A stretch of 10,316 nucleotides of DNA from assembly GCA_035640715.1 (NCBI GenBank), contig DASQVO010000250.1:1-10316 (forward strand). The letters are read 5' to 3'. Under the pieces are notes generated by a model. That model did not search any database, was not told the origin of the DNA, and was given only the letters and a program-made list of their open reading frames with translations. This document shows positions 6,575-10,316 of this stretch, piece after piece; the stretch's first letter is position 1, and each line of letters starts with the position of its first letter. Source of the stretch: DASQVO01 sp035640715 (GTDB lineage Bacteria > Actinomycetota > Actinomycetes > Streptosporangiales > Streptosporangiaceae). The position numbers were made by a program, and so were the translations under genes.

Positions 6575-7402
6575 GTGCGGATGAGACTGAGCGCCCGGAT
6601 CGCCGTCTATGTCCTGGTGGGCGTGTCGGTGCTCGTCGTGCTCTTCCCGCTGCTGTGGATGGTCGCGGCCGCGCTGAAGACAAACGCCGAGATCATCAAC
6701 CCGGACGCCCCGCTAATCCCCACCCACCTGCAGTGGTCCAACTTGCCGGCGGCGTGGAACACTGCTCCGTTCGGCAGATTCTTCATCAATACCGCGGTCT
6801 TCAGCGTGGTCACCACGGCCGGCCAGATCGTGACCGGCATGCTGGCCGGGTACGCGTTCGCGATGTTCGACTTCCCGCTCAAGCGGGTGCTCTTCTACGT
6901 GGTGCTGAGCGGGCTGATGATCCCGTTCACCGTGGTGCTTGTCCCCGTCGTCCAGTTGCTCGCGGACGTGAACTGGGTGAACACTTACCAGGGGCTGATC
7001 GTGCCGAACCTGGCCTCCGCGCTCGGCTGCTTCCTGTACCGGCAGTTCTTCCTCAGCGCGCCGCTCGAGCTCGGCGAGGCGGCGCGCATCGACGGGGCGT
7101 CCGAGTGGCGTATCTTCTTGCGCGTCTACTGCCCGCTGGCGCAGCCGATGACCGCGGCGTTCATGATCATCGCCTTCCTGCAGAACTGGAACAATTTCCT
7201 GTTCCCGCTGGTCGTCACCAGCAGCGAGAAGCTCATGATGATCTCGCAGGGGCTGACCATCTTCGAGGGCCAGATCAGCCGGGTCACCTACAACCTGCTC
7301 ATGGCCGGATCACTGATCGCGGTCATCCCGGTCCTGGTCGTCGCCATGATCGCGCAGCGCCGGGTCGTCGAGGGCCTCACCCTCGGCGCCGTCCGCGCCT
7401 GA
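6575..7402 (+). CDS. ABC sugar transporter permease 2 (MalG/CUT1 type)
   Basis: The second membrane subunit, 275 residues, with about six membrane segments. The first is VYVLVGVSVLVVLFPLLWMV (11-30), and the last ends just before the terminal QRRVVEGLTLGAVRA, a typical MalG-class tail that contacts the ATPase. The EAA loop is GEAARIDGASEWRIFLRV (E168-A170, G174). Start: GTG 6575, 7 nt after the stop of permease 1, with AGGAG at 6558-6562 (12-nt spacing, rather long). ATG 6581 is a second option, differing by two residues. The gene ends the transporter operon. No nucleotide-binding subunit follows, as is usual for actinobacterial CUT1 importers served by one shared MsiK-like ATPase. Confidence 0.92.
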   Translation: MRMRLSARIAVYVLVGVSVLVVLFPLLWMVAAALKTNAEIINPDAPLIPTHLQWSNLPAAWNTAPFGRFFINTAVFSVVTTAGQIVTGMLAGYAFAMFDFPLKRVLFYVVLSGLMIPFTVVLVPVVQLLADVNWVNTYQGLIVPNLASALGCFLYRQFFLSAPLELGEAARIDGASEWRIFLRVYCPLAQPMTAAFMIIAFLQNWNNFLFPLVVTSSEKLMMISQGLTIFEGQISRVTYNLLMAGSLIAVIPVLVVAMIAQRRVVEGLTLGAVRA

Positions 7403-7487
7403 GCGCGGCGGGCCGGCTCGAATGCTGGTGGTGGGGGCCGGATGCGGGTGCCGTGACGCGGGCGGGCCTCGACTACCCTGCCGTCGC

Positions 7488-7628
7488 CTAGGTGTGGTGC
7501 ACCGTGCGGCCACCGACGCGGTTGCGCGCCTCAAGCACGACCACGTCCTTTCCCTCGGCCACCAGTTCGCGTGCGGCGACCAGACCGGCGAGGCCCGCTC
7601 CGGCCACCACGACCTCGGCGCGGTGCAT
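7488..7628 (-). pseudogene. N-terminal fragment of a flavin amine oxidase
   Basis: From ATG 7628 the minus strand reads a clear FAD-binding N-terminus: VVVAGAGLAGLVAARELV (the GxGxxG Rossmann loop), then VVVLEARNRVGGRT (the E that binds the FAD ribose, followed by the GGRT/S signature of amine oxidases). After GGRT the sequence reads VHHT and a TAG at 7490-7488, where a complete enzyme would run on for about 400 residues. The gene was therefore cut near 7490-7500. The ATG overlaps the TGA of an upstream minus-strand frame (TGATG), so it was probably the second gene of a coupled pair before truncation. Confidence 0.8.
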
Positions 7629-7716
7629 CAGTCCACCGCCACGGTGGGAGCGGCCGCGGCGAACTCGTCGGCGGCGGAAAGGCCGAAGTCGCCGTGGTCG
7701 CTGATGGACTCGTTCG
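7628..7716 (-). pseudogene. C-terminal tail of an unidentified gene coupled to the amine oxidase
   Basis: The minus-strand frame ending at TGA 7630-7628, which overlaps the amine oxidase ATG by TGATG, reads ISDHGDFGLSAADEF and then an Ala-rich end, VAVD. This looks like a natural C-terminus and not an antisense shadow, because the plus-strand TetR homology does not extend this far left. I do not recognise the family. The upstream part is replaced by the TetR fragment, with a breakpoint at about 7705-7740. Confidence 0.3.
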
Positions 7717-7724
7717 CGGCCAGG

Positions 7725-8078
7725 GCACGGCTCGAGACCTGGCCCGATCCGGTCACCGTCCTCGTCGACGCGTTCGCCGATCTGTACCGTTCGGAGCCAG
7801 GGTTCCGCGCGCTGTGGTTCGGTTCCCACCTCACCGAGCGGATCAGGGAGACCGACCGCGAGCACAAGCGCGTCATGGCCGCCGCCGTGCACCGCATCCT
7901 CGTCGCGCAGCACCTGCTTCCCGACGACACGGCGGCCGCGACGGCCTGCTACGCCGCGTTCCTCGCCGCCGACGCCGTGACCCAGGAGGCATTCCGCGCC
8001 GGCCCCGGCGGTGCGGCCGACCTGCTCAGCGAGCTTAAGACCATGCTGCGGGCCTATCTCGACCGGCTCGCCTCCTAG
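7725..8078 (+). pseudogene. C-terminal domain of a TetR-family repressor, HTH lost
   Basis: The plus strand reads a helical TetR ligand-binding/dimerisation domain. It starts around DPVTVLVDAFADLYRSEPGF, continues FRALWFGSHLTERIRETDRE and HRILVAQHLLPDDTAAAT, and ends ELKTMLRAYLDRLAS with TAG 8076-8078. 'R(S/T)EPGFRALWFG' is a common TetR C-domain pattern. The N-terminal helix-turn-helix, normally 50-70 residues before this point, is missing. The frame upstream (to ATG 7422) is the antisense of the amine oxidase fragment. If translated from an internal ATG (for example in 'LMDSF') the product could dimerise but not bind DNA. A deletion that joined this gene to the oppositely oriented amine oxidase locus is the simplest explanation. 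Confidence 0.7.
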
Positions 8079-8392
8079 CAACTGGAACTGCGGGACGCGC
8101 CCTTGCTTAGCCGGCCGACGGCGCGTCCGGGTGGGAGAGATGTGCACCGAGGAAGGCCAGTTGTGCCGGTAGGTGGCGCCGCCAGAATGCCTGGTCGTGG
8201 CGCTATCGAACGCGCGATTGTTGGCAGCGTGTGCCGCACCGTAGGAAGCGAAAATGGCCGGGGAGGACGCTGCGAATTGTCATTCACTGCCGCAGAGGTG
8301 ACGAACACACAGGCGTACCGGCGCGCGTTCTACCCGCCCGGCCAGGCCACGCGGTCAGCCACCTGTACAACGCGGCGCGGCGGAGCCAGACT
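8079..8392. other. 314-bp gene-free interval with an inverted repeat
   Basis: No convincing coding frame was found here. The short frames on either strand lack start signals and family features. Near its left end lies the inverted repeat described separately (8093-8128). The promoter of the META-like lipoprotein should be in the right half, but no clear -10/-35 pair could be picked. Confidence 0.5.
8093..8128. terminator. 9-bp perfect inverted repeat after the TetR fragment
   Basis: ggacgcgcc (8093-8101) and ggcgcgtcc (8120-8128) are exact reverse complements around an 18-nt loop, starting 15 nt after the TAG of the TetR fragment. The position suits a transcription terminator. There is no T-run on either side, as is common in high-G+C actinobacteria. 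An operator is the alternative. Confidence 0.4.
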
Positions 8393-8890
8393 ATGCCCAT
8401 GGGGCACCGTGCCCGGTTCCTTCCGCTCGCCGGCGTATGCATCTTCCTGACCTCGCTGGCTCTAGCCGCATGCGGCCCGGCAACGTCAGCCAGGCCGGTA
8501 TCGCCCGGGTTCACTGGGTACGACTGGCAGGTCGTCGCCATCAGCCACGGCGGAAAGGTAACGAGCATTCCGGCACGGATGCAGGTCGCTTTGCAGTTCT
8601 CGCCGGGTGGGCAGTTCGGCGCCAACGACAGCATCAATTTCCACAGCGGGACTTACCGCACCACCAGCGATGGCTTCACGACCAGCGCCCTGACCATCTC
8701 GGCGGCCGGCTACGCCGGGCACGACCCAGCCGTCCTGCTGGCGACCGGCGCGATCGGCTCTTTCGACAACGGCGCCCACGCCACGGTTAAGCTGACCGGA
8801 GATCGGCTCGTGGCCAGCGTCGGCTCCTACACACTGACCTGCCAGCGCCGCGGCCCCCAGGCCGACATCCCCGCCCCCGGACGGACCTAG
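8393..8890 (+). CDS. small lipoprotein with META-like domain
   Basis: A 165-residue predicted lipoprotein. The signal peptide has basic residues (HRAR), a core FLPLAGVCIFLTSLALAA and a good lipobox LAAC with Cys27. The mature part has the layout of META/HslJ-like beta domains: an opening 'GYDWQVVAI', then FSPGGQFGANDSINFHSG, then TYRTTSDGF. In META proteins the corresponding stretch (a strand, then G.(N/D)....F.GTY) is the signature. A closing beta hairpin SVGSYTLTCQRRG follows, then a short Pro-rich tail. Function is unknown; META proteins are linked to envelope or stress roles in other bacteria. The ATG at 8393 is supported by GGAG (8382-8385) 7 nt upstream. It is monocistronic, with unrelated genes on both sides. 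Confidence 0.75.
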   Translation: MPMGHRARFLPLAGVCIFLTSLALAACGPATSARPVSPGFTGYDWQVVAISHGGKVTSIPARMQVALQFSPGGQFGANDSINFHSGTYRTTSDGFTTSALTISAAGYAGHDPAVLLATGAIGSFDNGAHATVKLTGDRLVASVGSYTLTCQRRGPQADIPAPGRT

Positions 8891-8929
8891 CTAGATTTAG
8901 CGCCGCAGTGATCTTCCAGGGGTTCAGGC

Positions 8930-9024
8930 GGCTTTGAGCGCTCGAAGCGGCCCGTTCGGGCACCGGCGCGATAAGCGATGAGGGGAGCGCGGACAGGGCC
9001 GTCAGATTGGCTCTGAGCGCTTGA
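8930..9024. repeat. pair of 16-bp near-identical direct repeats, one within a palindrome
   Basis: ggctttgagcgctcga (8930-8945) recurs as ggctctgagcgcttga (9009-9024), 14 of 16 bases matching and 79 bp apart. The first copy lies in an 18-bp near-palindrome, gctttgagcgctcgaagc (8931-8948). Both are in the 228-bp gap between the META-like lipoprotein and the convergent nuclease-like gene. No gene is supported in that gap. Bidirectional termination or a relic of a small repeat element are possible readings. Confidence 0.45.
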
Positions 9025-9118
9025 TCATCTGCCCGATACGTGCCCGGGTCAGCTAACCGCGAGGCGTCTTTCCAGGTCACGGCGCGGTAGCTGTGTCCCG
9101 TGGTAAGGAGCGTCAAGG

Positions 9119-9883
9119 TCAGTGGACGTGACCCTCGGTGGTGACGAACATGACGATGATGCCGAGGTGGCCGAGGCTGGTGCGGGTCCGCTGGTGCAGG
9201 GAGCGGTAGGCGGGAGCGTCGGGCAGGGCGATCGCGAAGTCGTAGTCGGGATGGTCGCTGCGGGTGAGCATGGCCTTGAGGATCGCCTGGGCGAACCACA
9301 CCCTCGCCTGAGCAGCGGGCGTGGCTGTTTTCGTCTCTCCGGGCCGGCGGGGGTCCGCATAGGCCGTGCCGGGGAAGCCTTTCACCTCGACGGCGAGGAT
9401 GCGGCCGTCACGGGCGGCAAGGATGTCGATGCCCTGCTCTCTGCTGGGCTCTCTGCTGGCGGTGTCCGCTACCCGCTGGATCTGCCAGCCCTGGCTGACC
9501 AGGTAGCTGACGACGAAGGACTGCATCGTGGCCTCTGGCAGGCCGGCATTGGGCGGGGGCAGGGTGACCGCTGGGCCAGGTGCCTTCTGCGTGGGGTTCT
9601 CGGTGTGCTGGTGCGCTGCCGTCTGCCCGGCGGGTTGTGGTCTGCTGGTGCTGCTGCGGGCGAAGATCACCCGCTCGGCGGCCTGGTCGACGAACTGGAC
9701 GCGCCAGCCAGCAGCCTGCCACGCCAGTGCTTCGGATTTGGAGTCGTTCGCCCACCAGGCCCGGTGAATGCGCGCTGAGGCGGGGAGCGGACCGACAAGC
9801 TCCTCGATATCGGCGAAGCTCATCTTTACTTCGTCAACGAGCTGACCCGCGAGATAATCGCGCAACGGGTCGTATTTTCCCAC
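9119..9883 (-). CDS. DUF7662 + PD-(D/E)XK (Mrr-like) nuclease-like protein
   Basis: A 254-residue two-domain protein. Residues 1-76 match the pattern I recall as DUF7662: YDPLRDYL near the start, MSFADIEELVG, LPASARIHRAWWAND, then AWQAAGWRV. A Pro/Gln/Thr-rich linker spans about 77-115. Residues 117-250 have the marks of a PD-(D/E)XK nuclease of the Mrr/restriction type: E117 in the first helix, GIDILA (D153), ILAVEVKG (E166, K168) and then a helix AQARVWFAQAILKAM with Gln192. All core catalytic residues appear intact, so DNA cleavage is plausible but unproven. GTG 9883 is the start, with GGAGG (9894-9890) 6 nt upstream. It is monocistronic. A role in defence or DNA quality control is inference. 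A DNA-binding role for the first domain is not established. Confidence 0.75.
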   Translation of the reverse strand: MGKYDPLRDYLAGQLVDEVKMSFADIEELVGPLPASARIHRAWWANDSKSEALAWQAAGWRVQFVDQAAERVIFARSSTSRPQPAGQTAAHQHTENPTQKAPGPAVTLPPPNAGLPEATMQSFVVSYLVSQGWQIQRVADTASREPSREQGIDILAARDGRILAVEVKGFPGTAYADPRRPGETKTATPAAQARVWFAQAILKAMLTRSDHPDYDFAIALPDAPAYRSLHQRTRTSLGHLGIIVMFVTTEGHVH

Positions 9884-9901
9884 CAGGCACCTCCACAGGC
9901 T

Positions 9902-9921
9902 GCAGGAGCGGCAGCTCCTGC
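9902..9921. promoter_or_regulatory. perfect hairpin just upstream of the nuclease-like gene's RBS
   Basis: gcaggagc (9902-9909) and gctcctgc (9914-9921) are exact reverse complements with a 4-nt loop. On the minus-strand transcript the hairpin would end 7 nt before GGAGG. The stem itself contains a second GGAG, so it could hide or present a ribosome-binding site, or serve as an operator for autoregulation. Confidence 0.5.
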
Positions 9922-10020
9922 GTTGACGTTATCCCCGGGCTTCAGCGTGCGCTAGGGGCCGAATGAGGTCAGTGGAAAATTGGCGTACCGATGAGGGAAT
10001 ACGTCATTGATATACCAAAT

Positions 10021-10031
10021 GCGGTAACCGC
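10021..10031. repeat. short perfect palindrome gcggtaaccgc
   Basis: A 5-bp arm palindrome with one central base lies in the 242-bp gap between the nuclease-like gene and the kinase fragment. The gap (9884-10125) otherwise shows only a moderately AT-rich stretch around 9970-10020 (gaaaattgg, tgatatacc) that could carry the minus-strand promoter. No gene is seen in it. Confidence 0.3.
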
Positions 10032-10125
10032 GCCTATGCTCCCTATGTGGCTGATGATTGCATGCTTCCCGGTGAGATGCATTGTGTCAGGGTGGACATG
10101 GCCAGGTGGGCGCAAGTGATTCCCG

Positions 10126-10316
10126 ATGACGCACGACGGGGCACAGCAGCGGCTCGTCTCGCTCGTGCTGCAGCTCCGGGCGGCGCAGGCGGCGGTGCCG
10201 CCCGAGTTCGGCGCCGAGCTTGACCGCCTGATTGCCGGTCTGACGAGCGTGCATGACGAGTTGCGCGAGTACGCGCGCGGAATCCACCCGGCGATCCTCA
10301 CCGAAGGTGGCCTGGC
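10126..10316 (+). pseudogene. sensor histidine kinase fragment (HisKA_3 dimerisation domain), 5' truncated, runs off the window
   Basis: From ATG 10126 the plus strand reads MTHDGAQQRLVSLVLQLR, then ELREYARGIHPAILTEGGL. This is the dimerisation/phospho-acceptor helix pair of NarL-system histidine kinases: the His in HDGAQQR is the phosphorylation site, and 'ARGIHPAILTEGGL' leads into the HATPase domain outside the window. In intact kinases this helix begins with R.ER(D/N)LHDGAQQR, preceded by sensor, membrane or GAF regions. Here a TGA lies in frame at 10117-10119 and nothing kinase-like precedes it. The gene is therefore truncated, or starts at 10126 as a soluble catalytic core. No good Shine-Dalgarno is seen before the ATG. 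The C-terminal half cannot be judged. Confidence 0.75.

Noticed and set aside
8787..9299. 170-codon minus-strand open frame across the convergent gap
   Set aside because: It overlaps both the META-like lipoprotein and the nuclease-like gene and has no start signal. Only its middle part lies in free DNA, and that part matches nothing I recognise.

Overview
The window is about 70% G+C. It carries lipoproteins with actinobacterial-style signal peptides, a sugar ABC operon with no ATPase gene, a HisKA_3-type kinase fragment (HDGAQQR) and a DUF7662-like domain protein. Together these point to a high-G+C actinobacterium (Streptomyces/Streptosporangiales/Catenulispora-like). I cannot name the genus from sequence alone. 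There are no rRNA or tRNA genes, no CRISPR array and no recognisable transposase.

Left flank (1-1590): a debris zone. It holds the 3' remnant of a uridine-kinase-like gene (minus strand), an intact small lipoprotein resembling DUF6281 (477-914), and a class I SAM methyltransferase (minus strand) broken by at least two frameshifts.

Centre (1656-7402): an intact carbohydrate module. A PfkB-family sugar kinase (minus) diverges across an 87-bp gap from a GH4 NAD/metal-dependent glycosidase of the 6-phospho-beta-glucosidase type (plus). After an unusually AT-rich 90-bp island come a solute-binding lipoprotein and two permeases of a CUT1 sugar importer. The importer would take up an oligosaccharide, GH4 would cleave it and the kinase would phosphorylate a sugar. 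The ATPase is presumably supplied in trans (MsiK-like). The operon has two unusual translation signals. A duplicated Shine-Dalgarno/start segment creates an 11-codon minicistron whose TGA overlaps the ATG of the binding-protein gene. The first permease has no ATG, GTG or TTG start anywhere near its N-terminus.

Right flank (7403-10316): a second debris zone. It has the first ~43 codons of a flavin amine oxidase (minus) and the C-terminal domain of a TetR-type repressor (plus), both cut and joined back to back. Then come a META-like small lipoprotein (8393-8890), a DUF7662 + PD-(D/E)XK nuclease-like protein (9119-9883, minus) with a perfect hairpin just ahead of its ribosome-binding site, and a histidine kinase fragment at the right edge that begins two residues before its phospho-acceptor histidine.

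Overall, an intact sugar-use operon sits between two clusters of broken genes, which suggests repeated insertion and deletion at this locus.
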